NCBI GenBank assembly: GCA_007692485.1
Contig: REBY01000077.1
Coordinates: 1-34,572, forward strand
Length of the DNA: 34,572 nucleotides
Direction of reading: 5' to 3'
From: Pseudomonadaceae bacterium
Lineage (GTDB): Bacteria > Pseudomonadota > Gammaproteobacteria > Pseudomonadales > Pseudomonadaceae
In this document: positions 1-8,324 of the stretch, in pieces
Position numbering within the stretch: the first letter of the stretch is position 1
How the letters are laid out: the number at the start of each line of letters is the position of its first letter
Translations under genes and position numbers: made by a program
Notes under the pieces: generated by a model
The model's input: only the letters and a program-made list of their open reading frames with translations
Database searches by the model: none
What the model was told of the DNA's origin: nothing

Positions 1-60
1 TCGATGCACATGGACGTGCATCGACGAGCCCCAGGGACGGCTCGTAGCGTGTCTGCGACA
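1..60. repeat. Intergenic inverted-repeat sequence at the left edge
   Basis: Two perfect hairpins are visible back to back. The first has arms TCGATGCAC (1-9) and GTGCATCGA (16-24) around a 6-nt loop. The second has arms ACGAGCC (24-30) and GGCTCGT (39-45). The string ACATGGACGT within it recurs inside the long inverted repeat at 3299-3403, followed in both places by a GCGTGTC. This suggests a dispersed intergenic repeat family cut by the window edge. No gene is seen between base 1 and the mutM stop at 137. Confidence 0.45.
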
Positions 61-136
61 GGTGGCTGGCAATACCGCTCTGCACGCAAAAAAGTATCTA
101 CCCCCCGCGTGCAATTATTCCCTGAACTGCACCTAA

Positions 137-949
137 TTAACGCTGACAACTAGAACAGTAAACACTCGACCGTTGACCCAACCGGCACTCTGACAGGGTG
201 CGCCCGCAGACCTTGCACAACTCGCCACCACGGCCGTAAACAAACAACTCCTGTTTGAAGTAGCCCGGCTGCCCGTCGCCACCCGTGAAATCGCGCAAGG
301 TCGTACCGCCACGCTCAATCGCATAAGCCAGGATGCGCTTGATCTCCAGCGCCAACTGCACATAACGCGCCTTACTGATGCGCCCCGCCTCACGCCGCGG
401 GTCAATCCCGGCCGCAAACAACGCCTCGCTGGCGTAAATATTCCCAACCCCGACCACCACCGCGTTATCCATGATGAACGGTTTTACCGCTGAGCGTTTG
501 CCACGTGAACGCGCAAATAACAGCTCACCATCAAAGGCATCACTCAAGGGTTCCGGCCCCAGCCGGGCCAGCAGCGGGTGCGCCAACGGATCGGTACTCC
601 ACAGCATGGCGCCAAAGCGGCGCGGATCGGTATAACGCAGCGCCAGCCCGGAATCCAGCTCGATATCCACATGCTCGTGCTTGGCCGCCGGCGTCCCCAC
701 CGGTACCAGGCGCATATTGCCGGACATGCCCAGGTGCCCGATCAGCACGCCGCCCCCAATATGCATCAGCAAATACTTGGCCCGCCGCTCAATACGGGTA
801 AACACCTGGTCCTCAATCTGAATCGCCAGATCGTCCGGAATCGGCCAGCGCAAGCGCCGGTCGCGCACAATCAAGCGCATCACCCGCTTGCCTTCCAGGT
901 GCGGCGCGATACCTCGGCGGGTCGTTTCTACTTCAGGTAATTCAGGCAT
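137..949 (-). CDS. mutM: Formamidopyrimidine-DNA glycosylase (Fpg/MutM)
   Basis: Base-excision repair enzyme that removes 8-oxoguanine and formamidopyrimidines and nicks the abasic site. The start is set at 949 rather than at the upstream ATG (1036) because the family requires [10 protein letters not shown] at the N-terminus, where Pro2 is the nucleophile and Glu3 is essential. This gives 270 aa, the normal family length. Lys58 lies in the expected beta-strand motif (RRAKYLL). The C-terminus has the zinc finger with Cys245, Cys248, Cys265 and Cys268, and the GQRSSVYC segment typical of the DNA-binding hairpin. It ends in CQR like most orthologues. It lies downstream of the sulfatase gene on the same strand, but a terminator at 1015-1047 separates them, so it is probably transcribed on its own. 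Confidence 0.96.
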   Translation of the reverse strand: MPELPEVETTRRGIAPHLEGKRVMRLIVRDRRLRWPIPDDLAIQIEDQVFTRIERRAKYLLMHIGGGVLIGHLGMSGNMRLVPVGTPAAKHEHVDIELDSGLALRYTDPRRFGAMLWSTDPLAHPLLARLGPEPLSDAFDGELLFARSRGKRSAVKPFIMDNAVVVGVGNIYASEALFAAGIDPRREAGRISKARYVQLALEIKRILAYAIERGGTTLRDFTGGDGQPGYFKQELFVYGRGGELCKVCGRTLSECRLGQRSSVYCSSCQR

Positions 950-1014
950 GCAGCGCTTCGCTCTCTGGCATACAAGGGGGCGGTAATCCGGCAGGCGCCA
1001 TGGTAGCAAGAGAA

Positions 1015-1047
1015 CAAAAAAGGGGCAGCAACTCACGCTGCTACCCC
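1015..1047 (-). terminator. Rho-independent terminator of the sulfatase gene
   Basis: On the minus strand the arms GGGGTAGCA (1047-1039) and TGCTGCCCC (1030-1022), with one G-T pair, enclose an 8-nt loop and are followed by a run of Ts (1021-1015). It lies 19 bp past the sulfatase stop codon at 1066. Confidence 0.8.
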
Positions 1048-1065
1048 CGGGCTTTTATGTAACTG

Positions 1066-3030
1066 TCAACGCACCGGCTCAACAATCGGAAAGTCATGTG
1101 GCGGCTCTTCCAGCATTTGCAGCAAGCCGAAGAAGGCATTCGGATCACCCTCAAGCGTGATCTGACCGCCCTGCACCGCTTCCGGGAATGTTGTTTTCGC
1201 CAGCAGAATCTGATCCAGGGTGTCGCGCGTCATGCTTACGCTAACGTGCGGCTGCTCGGCCAGGGAGCCCGCCCGATGGGTCAGGGTCGAGTTTTCCAGG
1301 TTCAGCCGGAAATCTTCCTCAATGTCGGTCAATGACCAATTGATCACGATGTGCTTGCCGTCGGCTTTTTCCGGGACCAGACGCACCGCCAACAGGTCAA
1401 AAAACATACCCGCTTCCAGCGCTTGCAGCATATCCGGCTGCAGACCGCCACGCGGCAACTCACCCACGCCATCGCGCAACTCCTGGGCACCGGTCAGATA
1501 AGCACCGCGCCAGGTACCCGCTTCCGCCTGATAACCCAACTGCTCCAAAGCATCAGCCGCCAGCTCACGTGCCGCTTGATTATCCGGCTCGGCAAACACC
1601 GCCTGATTCATTACCCAGGCCACCCAGCGGTAGTCACCTTGCGCAAAGTCTTCACGGGCGCGTTCGATTACCTGCTCAATACCGCCCATATAGGCAATGG
1701 TGCGCGCAGCATTGTCTCGCGGTGGTAAGGGGTCAAGATTGGCCGGATTGGCATCGTACCAACCCATATAACGTTGATAGACGCCGCGGGCATTGTGCTT
1801 GAGCGTGCCGTAATAGCCGCGCGAAAACCATTCCTGGTCCAGGCTGGCTGGCAGGCTCAGGTTCTCGGCAATATCACCTGACAGCTCACCGCGATTCATC
1901 CGGCGCACCACCTGATCGTGGATGAACTTGTACAGATCGCGTTGCTTGGCCAGAAAATGCTTGGCCTCTTCACGCTCCCAGATCGGCCAATGGTGCTGCG
2001 CAACCAGAATATCCGTGCGATCCCCGAAGCGCTCCAGCACCTTGTCGATATAATGCGACCAGGCACTGGCATCGCGGATTGCCGCACCTCGGATGGTGTA
2101 GATATTGTGCAGGTGCTGACTGGTGATCTCCGCCGTATTCAGCACATTGAACTGCGGGAAGAACATCATCATTTCCGACTCGGCTTCAGTGCCGTGGGCC
2201 ATCTGGAACTCAATGGTGATGCCGTCAATGTCCAGGGTCGCGTTATCCGGCACGGTATGTGTCGGGGCAATCAGCGAAAGAGGGCCACTAGCCAGCGCCT
2301 TGCCCAGCCCGGTATCCACATGCCCCCGCTCACCTGGCGGCAGGCTGCTGCCAAACTGGTAAATCGCCCGGCGCGCCATGGCATTACCGGCAATCACATT
2401 TTCTGCCACGGCATGCTCCATAAAACCGTATGGCGCATAGATTTTCACCTTACCGGCGCGCACGTCCTCCTCACTGGTGACCCCTTTCACCCCACCAAAG
2501 TGGTCAACGTGATTATGCGTATACATCACCGCCACCACCGGCTTTTCCGGGCGGTGCTGGTAATACAGCTCAAGCCCGGCCTTGGCCGTCGCCGGGGTCA
2601 ACAATGGATCAATAATGATCAGTCCGGTCTCGCCCTCGATAATGGTCATATTGGCCAGATCCATACCGCGAATCTGGTACATGCCTTCCACTACTTCGAA
2701 CAAACCGTGAATGGCGTTCAGACGCGCCTGGCGCCACAAACTTGGATTGACTGTTTCTGGTGCCGTTTCGCTTTGCAGAAAAGTATAAGGTGCCATATTC
2801 CAGGCCGTATGCCCGCTGTCATCGACCACCAGACCATCAGGCAGCGCACCCATAAAACCGCGATGGGCAGCATCAAAGGCCCGGGTATCGGCAAAAGGGA
2901 GTTGTTCAAGTACCGCAGCATTTGCCGCAGCCGTCGCCGGTTCAGCCGCTTTCGGACCTGCCAGAACGGCCCCGGCGAGAGCCAGCCCGAACAGGCCTGC
3001 GCCCATCCGGCAGTAAAGGGAGTTTTGCAT
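1066..3030 (-). CDS. Secreted MBL-fold alkyl sulfatase (SdsA1/BDS1 type)
   Basis: Predicted zinc-dependent alkyl sulfatase that hydrolyses primary alkyl sulfates such as SDS to alcohol and sulfate. The start chosen at 3030 (654 aa) is preceded by an AGGAA ribosome-binding site. It gives a clean signal peptide (charged start, then hydrophobic GLFGLALAGAVLAG), so export is expected; the in-frame ATG at 3060 would bury it. The metallo-beta-lactamase motif THNHVDHFGG is at residues 171-180 (His172, His174, Asp176, His177). The dimerisation domain follows, and the last ~120 residues look like the SCP2-like sterol-carrier fold (VRLVPEKADGKHIVINWSL region). The length matches SdsA1 of P. aeruginosa (about 658 aa). 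The gene stands alone, with its own terminator downstream and a 426-bp gap upstream. Its alcohol products would feed fatty-acid oxidation, but no operator like those of the catabolic genes is seen in front of it. Confidence 0.9.
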   Translation of the reverse strand: MQNSLYCRMGAGLFGLALAGAVLAGPKAAEPATAAANAAVLEQLPFADTRAFDAAHRGFMGALPDGLVVDDSGHTAWNMAPYTFLQSETAPETVNPSLWRQARLNAIHGLFEVVEGMYQIRGMDLANMTIIEGETGLIIIDPLLTPATAKAGLELYYQHRPEKPVVAVMYTHNHVDHFGGVKGVTSEEDVRAGKVKIYAPYGFMEHAVAENVIAGNAMARRAIYQFGSSLPPGERGHVDTGLGKALASGPLSLIAPTHTVPDNATLDIDGITIEFQMAHGTEAESEMMMFFPQFNVLNTAEITSQHLHNIYTIRGAAIRDASAWSHYIDKVLERFGDRTDILVAQHHWPIWEREEAKHFLAKQRDLYKFIHDQVVRRMNRGELSGDIAENLSLPASLDQEWFSRGYYGTLKHNARGVYQRYMGWYDANPANLDPLPPRDNAARTIAYMGGIEQVIERAREDFAQGDYRWVAWVMNQAVFAEPDNQAARELAADALEQLGYQAEAGTWRGAYLTGAQELRDGVGELPRGGLQPDMLQALEAGMFFDLLAVRLVPEKADGKHIVINWSLTDIEEDFRLNLENSTLTHRAGSLAEQPHVSVSMTRDTLDQILLAKTTFPEAVQGGQITLEGDPNAFFGLLQMLEEPPHDFPIVEPVR

Positions 3031-3456
3031 TGTTATTGTTCCTGACGTTATTAAACGCAATCAGCCTGGCGCGTGGCAAAGCTGCTGATCAGGTAAAACG
3101 TGACAATTCGGTAGGTAGCGACGTTGGCAGAAACAAGGGGGTAGCTGACACCGCATGGAACTCACGTTGACCGGTATTGAGTATGCCGGCTGGCCAGCAA
3201 AGAGAACGTGGCCGAAGAGGCCGAAAGAATGGTTTTGGCGGACAGTCAGGTCACTGCGCGTGTTTCACTGTTTAATTACTCTGAAGGATTAGGAGCGAGG
3301 GTATTGCCTTGGCCCTATCCGGGACCGTCTGTGGAAGGGAAGCCACAGACGAGCTACATGGACGTACTCGCCGCGTGTCCCGGATAGGGCCAAGGCAATA
3401 CCCGAAACAAACTGGCTATAAGCACCCTACCCCTAGACAAACTTGCCGCTAAAGCA
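3031..3456. other. Intergenic region, no gene seen
   Basis: A 426-bp gap between the sulfatase start and the permease stop, both on the minus strand. It must hold the sulfatase promoter (near 3031-3150), but I cannot pick a convincing -35/-10 pair. The main content is the 105-bp inverted-repeat element at 3299-3403. The short open frames here have no recognisable product or ribosome-binding site. Confidence 0.6.
3299..3403. repeat. 105-bp element with 27-bp perfect inverted ends and nested hairpin
   Basis: The left arm 3299-3325 (begins GGGTATTGCCTTGGCC) and right arm 3377-3403 (ends GGCCAAGGCAATACCC) are exact reverse complements over 27 bp. The 51-bp centre holds a second perfect hairpin, CGTCTGTGG (3326-3334) with CCACAGACG (3343-3351), which directly continues the outer stem. 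The remainder carries the ACATGGACGT string also seen at the left edge of the window. There is no coding potential. It could be a REP/MITE-like mobile repeat or an unusually strong transcription stop; it has no T-run on either strand. Confidence 0.75.
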
Positions 3457-4800
3457 TTACCCATACAACCAATAAGTAAACAGAAGCAGAAGCAACAGCA
3501 AGGGCATCACGCTCAACACAAAACGCCCGTTCCAACCAAAGGCCACCTGCATCGGCGGCACACCGCTGTAGCGAGACAGAATCAACGTTGATGGGCCGAA
3601 GGGTGAGAAAATCATCGCCAGTGAGAAGCCACACATCAACCCCACCGCCGGCGTCAGAATCGGCACACCCAACACATTCAACTGCGCCAGCAAGCCCGCA
3701 ATCAACGACAATGACACAATCGGCGCCACCCCGATAACCGCCAGGGTAATCGTACTGAACAGACTGGCAATCGCCAGCAGCACATTGTATTTCGGCTCCT
3801 GCGCCAGCCAGGCCGCCAACTGCTCCAATGGCGCCACCGCACCCAGAACACCGCCCAGCAGCGCCGCACAACCAAAGATAAACATCTCATTGTGCATGCT
3901 CATCATATTCTCACCGACCTGACGCACCGCCAGCGCCGGCGAGCGGTCACGCCAGAGCAGATAGCCAATCACCCCCACCGGCACCAACACCATCGCCGAC
4001 TGCGACGCCGACAAGCCGGAAAAAGTCGCCAACACCCCGATCGCCAGCAAACCCAGCAGACTGCCCAGCAACAGGGAAATCATGCCGTCAGCCTTGGTCG
4101 CATCGCCGATGCTGTCACGCAGTGCGATCAAACCTTGGGTTTCGCGGTACCAGCCAACGCCGATCATCATGACCGCCGCCACAATGCCGAACGGCACCAT
4201 GATGCTCCAGGAGAGTTCTGGCATCTCACGGGTAATAATCGCGATAGTGACACTGGTCGGCGCCAGCAGCGGGACCAGCGCAAAGCCACGCAAGGTTGTT
4301 ACCATCACACTGCGCAGCCCCGCAATACGGTCCGCCTCGGACAGCGAATAACGCTTCAGGTGCTCCACCAGGGTGCCGCAGAGCAAATTCATCATGCCGA
4401 AATTAAGGATCGAACCAATACTGCCGGCCGTCAGCACATAGCGCGGATAGAGCACCACGCTGGGGCCGGTTAGCAGCGCCTTGTGCAAATCCCGCAGTTG
4501 CGGCAAGCGCATCGCCAGCAACTGCATCAACCCCAGGGCACCGAGAAATGACGTATAAAACGCTGCCGAACTGGCCAGCCGGGGCCATAGTTCAGGCGTG
4601 GTACGCGGGCTGAAAATCGCTGCAACCAAAATGGCCAGCGTAATAATGCCCAACCAACGCGGATACGGATTGAGGCGCGAAAAATGCAGCAGAAAATAGA
4701 CCACAAAAACCGCTGCCGCCGTCCAGCTCAGCGGCGGCAAGCGCAGCAATAATGCCAGCAGCTCGAGAGCAACCCCGAGCGGCAGCAGCGCAACTTTCAC
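3457..4800 (-). CDS. Multi-pass membrane permease of unknown substrate
   Basis: I do not recognise a characterised family with confidence. The 447-aa protein is almost entirely hydrophobic, with roughly ten to twelve membrane spans and short loops. The halves look similar, with a polar re-entrant segment in each (a Gly/Ser/Asn-rich stretch near TAGSIGSILNFGMM, and FSPFGPSTLILS near the C-terminus). This recalls ion-transporter-superfamily carriers of organic anions. The start is taken as GTG at 4800: a GAGG ribosome-binding site precedes it and it begins 10 bp after the thioesterase stop, whereas the longer frame to 4965 would overlap that gene and adds a non-membrane, Arg/Cys-rich extension. 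It is co-directional with the thioesterase and probably in one operon with it. Confidence 0.7.
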   Translation of the reverse strand: MKVALLPLGVALELLALLLRLPPLSWTAAAVFVVYFLLHFSRLNPYPRWLGIITLAILVAAIFSPRTTPELWPRLASSAAFYTSFLGALGLMQLLAMRLPQLRDLHKALLTGPSVVLYPRYVLTAGSIGSILNFGMMNLLCGTLVEHLKRYSLSEADRIAGLRSVMVTTLRGFALVPLLAPTSVTIAIITREMPELSWSIMVPFGIVAAVMMIGVGWYRETQGLIALRDSIGDATKADGMISLLLGSLLGLLAIGVLATFSGLSASQSAMVLVPVGVIGYLLWRDRSPALAVRQVGENMMSMHNEMFIFGCAALLGGVLGAVAPLEQLAAWLAQEPKYNVLLAIASLFSTITLAVIGVAPIVSLSLIAGLLAQLNVLGVPILTPAVGLMCGFSLAMIFSPFGPSTLILSRYSGVPPMQVAFGWNGRFVLSVMPLLLLLLLFTYWLYG

Positions 4801-4810
4801 GCCGACAACC

Positions 4811-5239
4811 TCATGGCAGGTCCTTGCGGAAGGCACCCTTCTTGAACACACCCTCACCAAAGCCAAGCAGCTTGCCGTGCTCATCGAGCAAATCACAGCT
4901 GGCCATGAATATTTTGTGCCCGTTGTTACGGCAGGTCGCCACCGCGCGAACCCGCGTGCCGGCACCAGCCACAGCGGTGAAGTTCACATTCATCGACAGC
5001 GTAATCGCCACGCGGCGCTCGTCGGCCTTTTCCGCCCAGGTGCCGCACAAACCCATGGCGATATCCAGCAAGGTTGCCGTCACCCCACCGTGCAGATTGC
5101 TCGCATTGTTCAGATGCTTTGGCGCGAGTGTAAGCCCGACTACAGCACGGTTCTCACTGTATTCCTCGAGCTCGCAACCGATGTCCTGGAAAAACCCGGT
5201 CACACTGCGCGCTACCGCCTGACGTTCTGCTTGATCCAC
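4811..5239 (-). CDS. PaaI-family hotdog acyl-CoA thioesterase
   Basis: Predicted cytoplasmic hotdog-fold thioesterase that hydrolyses acyl- or aryl-acyl-CoA. At 142 aa it has the usual length. The signature HLNNASNLHGGVTATLLDIA (residues about 42-61) carries the conserved Asn and HGG turn followed by the hotdog helix, and the second half has the strand N-V-N-F-T-A followed by G-H-K-I-F-M-A as in PaaI/YdiI-type enzymes. The start is GTG at 5239, with GGTGGAG as ribosome-binding site 8 bp upstream. It is the first gene of a two-gene unit with the permease. It is divergent from the PaaH-type dehydrogenase, sharing the 251-bp gap that carries a predicted IclR-type operator. It may recycle CoA when the pathway stalls. 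Confidence 0.87.
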   Translation of the reverse strand: MDQAERQAVARSVTGFFQDIGCELEEYSENRAVVGLTLAPKHLNNASNLHGGVTATLLDIAMGLCGTWAEKADERRVAITLSMNVNFTAVAGAGTRVRAVATCRNNGHKIFMASCDLLDEHGKLLGFGEGVFKKGAFRKDLP

Positions 5240-5397
5240 GCTGTTACTCCACCGTTATAAAAGATGACTAGACTGACAGTTTGCGTTGGACAGGCCTTGT
5301 CCGGGTACCTGCGTTCCACTGATGAACCAGCCCTGAGACATAACTTCAGCAGGCGAAGGCATTGTGCGCAAGTCGGCCAAATAGGCAAGGCTCGAAC

Positions 5398-5426
5398 TTG
5401 CACTGATACAGCGCAGGATTTAATCT
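5398..5426 (+). promoter_or_regulatory. Predicted sigma-70 promoter of the dehydrogenase/thiolase operon
   Basis: TTGCAC (5398-5403), a 17-bp spacer, then TAATCT (5421-5426). Transcription would start near 5433, placing the operator at 5449-5463 just downstream, a position suited to repression by roadblock. Assigned by eye from consensus spacing only. Confidence 0.4.
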
Positions 5427-5448
5427 CGCACACTTAAACGAAATATTA

Positions 5449-5463
5449 TTCCGCTATGCGAAA
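5449..5463 (+). promoter_or_regulatory. Predicted IclR-type operator, site A
   Basis: TTCCGCTATGCGAAA, a near-palindrome with 6-bp arms (TTCCGC and GCGAAA) around a 3-bp centre. The centre of the site is 35 bp upstream of the ATG at 5491. The same 15-mer with few changes occurs at 12426-12440, 13571-13585, 13599-13613, 22566-22580 and 22597-22611, always before a gene of uptake or acyl-CoA catabolism. This arm pattern and spacing are typical of IclR-family binding sites. No good second copy is visible here, only a CGAAA half-site at 5439-5443. Confidence 0.7.
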
Positions 5464-5490
5464 CAAATAGGGTAAACGAGGAGGCAATGC

Positions 5491-7005
5491 ATGTTCAACC
5501 GGATTGGCGTAATTGGCGCTGGGGCCATGGGCCGAGGAATCGCCCAACTGTTCGCCACCAGCGGCCAGCAAGTGCAGCTCTACGACACCCGTAGCGAAGC
5601 CATTGACGAGGCGCTGGCCTTCAATCGCAAGCTGCTGGAGCGCTCAGTCGCCAAAGGCAAGCTGAGCCAGGATGAACTGGACGCCATCATGGCGCGCATG
5701 CAACCCGCCCATGACCTGAAAGACTTCAAGGACTGCGATCTGGTGATCGAGGCCATCGTCGAAATCCTCGACGTGAAGCAGAAAGTCTTCGACGAACTGG
5801 AAGGCATCGTACGCACAGACTGCGTGCTGGCCACCAACACCTCCTCCCTGTCCGTTACCCGCATTGCTGCCGGCTGCCAACACCCGGAACGGGTTGCTGG
5901 CTTCCACTTTTTCAACCCGGTACCACTGATGAAAATCGTTGAAGTGGTGCGCGGCGCACGGACTGACGAGCGCTATATCCAGGGCCTGGTTGAACTGGCC
6001 GACAAGGCCGGCCACTTCCCGGCGATTACCCCGGACACCCCCGGCTTCCTGGTCAATCATGCCGGCCGCGCCTTCGGTACCGAAGCCCTGCGCATGCTGA
6101 GTGAAGGGGTTGCCACGCCGCAACAGATCGACCGTATTCTGCGCGATGGCCCAGGCTTTCGCATGGGCCCGTTCGAGCTGTTCGACCTCACCGGCCTAGA
6201 TGTTTCCCATGCGGTCATGGAGTCCGTCTACGAGCAGTTCTACCAGGACCCCCGCTACACGCCTTCTTTTATCGCGGCGCAGCGGGTCGCCGCGGGCCTG
6301 CTGGGTCGCAAGACCGGTCAGGGTTTTTACCGTTATGAGGACGGGCAAAAAGTCGAAGCCCCGGAGCCGGTGGTCGACACCCTGCTGATCACCCGTCCGT
6401 TCTGGCTCGATAGCCATGATGCTGCCGTACGCAGCGATGTGCATGCCGTGCTGGCCGCCGCTGGCGCGACCCTGGAAACCGGTAACCTACCCAGTGACGA
6501 GGCTATCTGCCTGGTTACCCCGCGCGGTGAAGACTGCACCAGCGCACTGGTGCATCAAGGCCTGGATGCCAGCCGCACGCTGGCACTGGATACCTTTGCT
6601 ACCTGGGAAAAGCGTCGCACGCTGATGCGCAACCCCGCGACCCACCCCGAAGTCGCCGCGCAGGCCCGTCAGGCCCTGGGCGCTGACGGGGTGCCGGTAG
6701 AACTGATTAATGATTCGCCTGGCTTTGTTATCCAGCGGCTGATCGCCAGTGTGATCAACCTCGGCTGTGAAATCGCCCAGAAAGGCATTGCCACCCCGGA
6801 AACGCTTGATCGCGCCCTGCAATTGGCGCTCGGCTACCCGAAAGGCCCGCTGGCCTTTGGTGAGCATTACGGCAAGCAGGCCGTGCTGGAGGTTCTCAAC
6901 AATATGCAGGCGGTGTATGGCGAGCCGCGCTACCGCCCCAGCCCATGGCTGCGCCGTCGAGTACAACTCGACCTGCCACTGACCACCCCGGATTCTCAGG
7001 AGTAA
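5491..7005 (+). CDS. paaH: 3-hydroxyacyl-CoA dehydrogenase, PaaH/PaaC (3-hydroxyadipyl-CoA) type
   Basis: Predicted NAD-dependent oxidation of (S)-3-hydroxyacyl-CoA, in this subfamily typically 3-hydroxyadipyl-CoA, to the 3-oxo thioester. Residues 4-18 hold the Rossmann motif GVIGAGAMGRGIAQ, and His139 in HFFNP is the catalytic histidine. The first C-terminal dehydrogenase domain (about 185-285) ends in LGRKTGQGFYRY. A second, partly degenerate copy occupies about 310-495, giving 504 aa, the double-domain size of PaaH/PaaC rather than the ~285 aa of simple enzymes. A GAGGAGG ribosome-binding site precedes the ATG. The thiolase follows 6 bp later, so they are an operon. The rest of a phenylacetate pathway is absent, so the likely job here is the terminal oxidation of dicarboxylyl-CoA. 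The symbol reflects family, not proven substrate. Confidence 0.9.
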   Translation: MFNRIGVIGAGAMGRGIAQLFATSGQQVQLYDTRSEAIDEALAFNRKLLERSVAKGKLSQDELDAIMARMQPAHDLKDFKDCDLVIEAIVEILDVKQKVFDELEGIVRTDCVLATNTSSLSVTRIAAGCQHPERVAGFHFFNPVPLMKIVEVVRGARTDERYIQGLVELADKAGHFPAITPDTPGFLVNHAGRAFGTEALRMLSEGVATPQQIDRILRDGPGFRMGPFELFDLTGLDVSHAVMESVYEQFYQDPRYTPSFIAAQRVAAGLLGRKTGQGFYRYEDGQKVEAPEPVVDTLLITRPFWLDSHDAAVRSDVHAVLAAAGATLETGNLPSDEAICLVTPRGEDCTSALVHQGLDASRTLALDTFATWEKRRTLMRNPATHPEVAAQARQALGADGVPVELINDSPGFVIQRLIASVINLGCEIAQKGIATPETLDRALQLALGYPKGPLAFGEHYGKQAVLEVLNNMQAVYGEPRYRPSPWLRRRVQLDLPLTTPDSQE

Positions 7006-7011
7006 TCAATA

Positions 7012-8211
7012 ATGACTGCCTATATTTATGATGGTTTGCGTTCCCCCTTCGGTCGCCACGCCGGTGCACTCGCCAGTGTGCGTCCGGACGACCTGCTGGC
7101 TGACGTGATGCGCGCGCTGGTCGCCCGCAACCCCTTTGCCGGCGAAGACTATGAAGATGTCGTCATCGGCAACACCAACCAGGCGGGTGAAGATGCGCGC
7201 AACGTTGCCCGCCACGCCGGGCTGTTGGCGGGTTTGCCGCCGGAAGTTGCGGGGCTCACCGTCAACCGCTTGTGCGGTTCCGGTCTGGCAGCAATTCTGG
7301 ACGCCTCACGCGCGGTAAAGAGCGGTGAAGGCGAGCTCTTTGTCGCCGGTGGTGTCGAAAGTATGAGCCGCGCGCCCTTCGTTATTGCCAAAAGCGAAAG
7401 CCCCTATTCACGCGACTTCCGCGCCTTTGACAGCACCATCGGCGCACGCTTCCCCAACCCCAAGGTGGAAAAGGCCTTTGGCGACGACACCATGCCGCAA
7501 ACCGCGGACAACGTAGCCGCGGAACTGGGTATCGGCCGCGAAGAAGCCGATACTTACGCCGCACGCAGCCAGGCGCTGTACGAAAAAGCCCGCAGTGAGG
7601 GTTTCTTTACCGATGAAATTCTGCCGATCGAAGTCAGCCAGGGTCGCAAAAAGCCCGCCAAGCTGGTCGATCAGGACGAACACCCGCGCCCGCAGAGCAA
7701 CTTCGAAGCCCTGTCTGGCCTGCGCCCCTTGTTTGATGGCGTAGTCACCGCGGGCAATGCCTCCGGGGTGAATGACGGCGCGGCGGCGCTGATTATCGGT
7801 AGCGAAGCTATGGGGCAAAAGTATGCCATCAAGCCGCGTGCACGCATCCTCAGTGGCGCCGTATCCGGTGTGGCCCCGCGCGTGATGGGTCTGGGCCCGG
7901 TCGAGGCCTGCAAGAAAGCCCTGAGCCGCGCGGGCCTGAGCCTGGCCGACATGGATGTGATCGAGATCAACGAAGCCTTTGCCTCACAGGTACTGGGCTG
8001 CTGCAAGCAACTGGGTATTGCTTTCGATGATCCGCGCCTGAACCCCAATGGTGGCGCCATTGCTGTCGGCCATCCGCTGGGTGCCTCCGGCGCCCGCCTG
8101 ACACTGACTGCCCTGCGCCAACTGGAACGCACTGGCAAACGCTATGCACTGGTCAGCCTGTGCATTGGCCTGGGTCAGGGCGTCGCGGCAGTTATCGAAC
8201 GTCTGGATTAA
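7012..8211 (+). CDS. Thiolase, 3-oxoadipyl-CoA thiolase (PcaF/PaaJ) type
   Basis: Predicted CoA-dependent cleavage of a 3-oxoacyl-CoA, in the PcaF/PaaJ group 3-oxoadipyl-CoA to succinyl-CoA and acetyl-CoA. The 399-aa sequence has the nucleophile Cys88 (NRLCGSG), His354 (GGAIAVGHPLGASGARL) and the acid/base Cys384 (CIGLGQG). Stretches such as NQAGEDARNVAR, GGVESMSRAPFV and TAGNASGVNDGAAALI are those of 3-oxoadipyl-CoA thiolases rather than FadA or PhaA. A CAGGAG ribosome-binding site overlaps the end of the dehydrogenase gene. Paired with a PaaH-type dehydrogenase, it would complete the last round of oxidation of an even-chain dicarboxylate; longer-chain activity is possible. Confidence 0.9.
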   Translation: MTAYIYDGLRSPFGRHAGALASVRPDDLLADVMRALVARNPFAGEDYEDVVIGNTNQAGEDARNVARHAGLLAGLPPEVAGLTVNRLCGSGLAAILDASRAVKSGEGELFVAGGVESMSRAPFVIAKSESPYSRDFRAFDSTIGARFPNPKVEKAFGDDTMPQTADNVAAELGIGREEADTYAARSQALYEKARSEGFFTDEILPIEVSQGRKKPAKLVDQDEHPRPQSNFEALSGLRPLFDGVVTAGNASGVNDGAAALIIGSEAMGQKYAIKPRARILSGAVSGVAPRVMGLGPVEACKKALSRAGLSLADMDVIEINEAFASQVLGCCKQLGIAFDDPRLNPNGGAIAVGHPLGASGARLTLTALRQLERTGKRYALVSLCIGLGQGVAAVIERLD

Positions 8212-8220
8212 TAACCCTAC

Positions 8221-8258
8221 AGCGGCAAGCGGCAGGTTTTACCCTGTCGCTTGCCGCT
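8221..8258 (+). terminator. Hairpin after the thiolase gene
   Basis: The arms AGCGGCAAGCG (8221-8231) and CGCTTGCCGCT (8248-8258) match perfectly and continue inward as GCAGG/CCTGT with one G-T pair. It begins 10 bp after the stop codon. No T-run follows, so it may be an attenuated or Rho-assisted terminator or an mRNA 3'-end stabiliser. Confidence 0.5.
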
Positions 8259-8324
8259 AGAGGCTGCCGTTCGGGCTTTCTGTTAAGGTAGGCGGCTGTA
8301 TCCAGCACAGAGGCTATTCAGCGT

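Noticed and set aside
1918-3045. 375-aa open frame antisense to the sulfatase gene
   Set aside because: The sulfatase frame has signal peptide, metal motif and terminator; the antisense frame has none of these.
4801-4965. N-terminal extension of the permease frame
   Set aside because: It overlaps the thioesterase coding region and encodes a Cys/Arg-rich, non-membrane segment; GTG at 4800 with its own ribosome-binding site is preferred.
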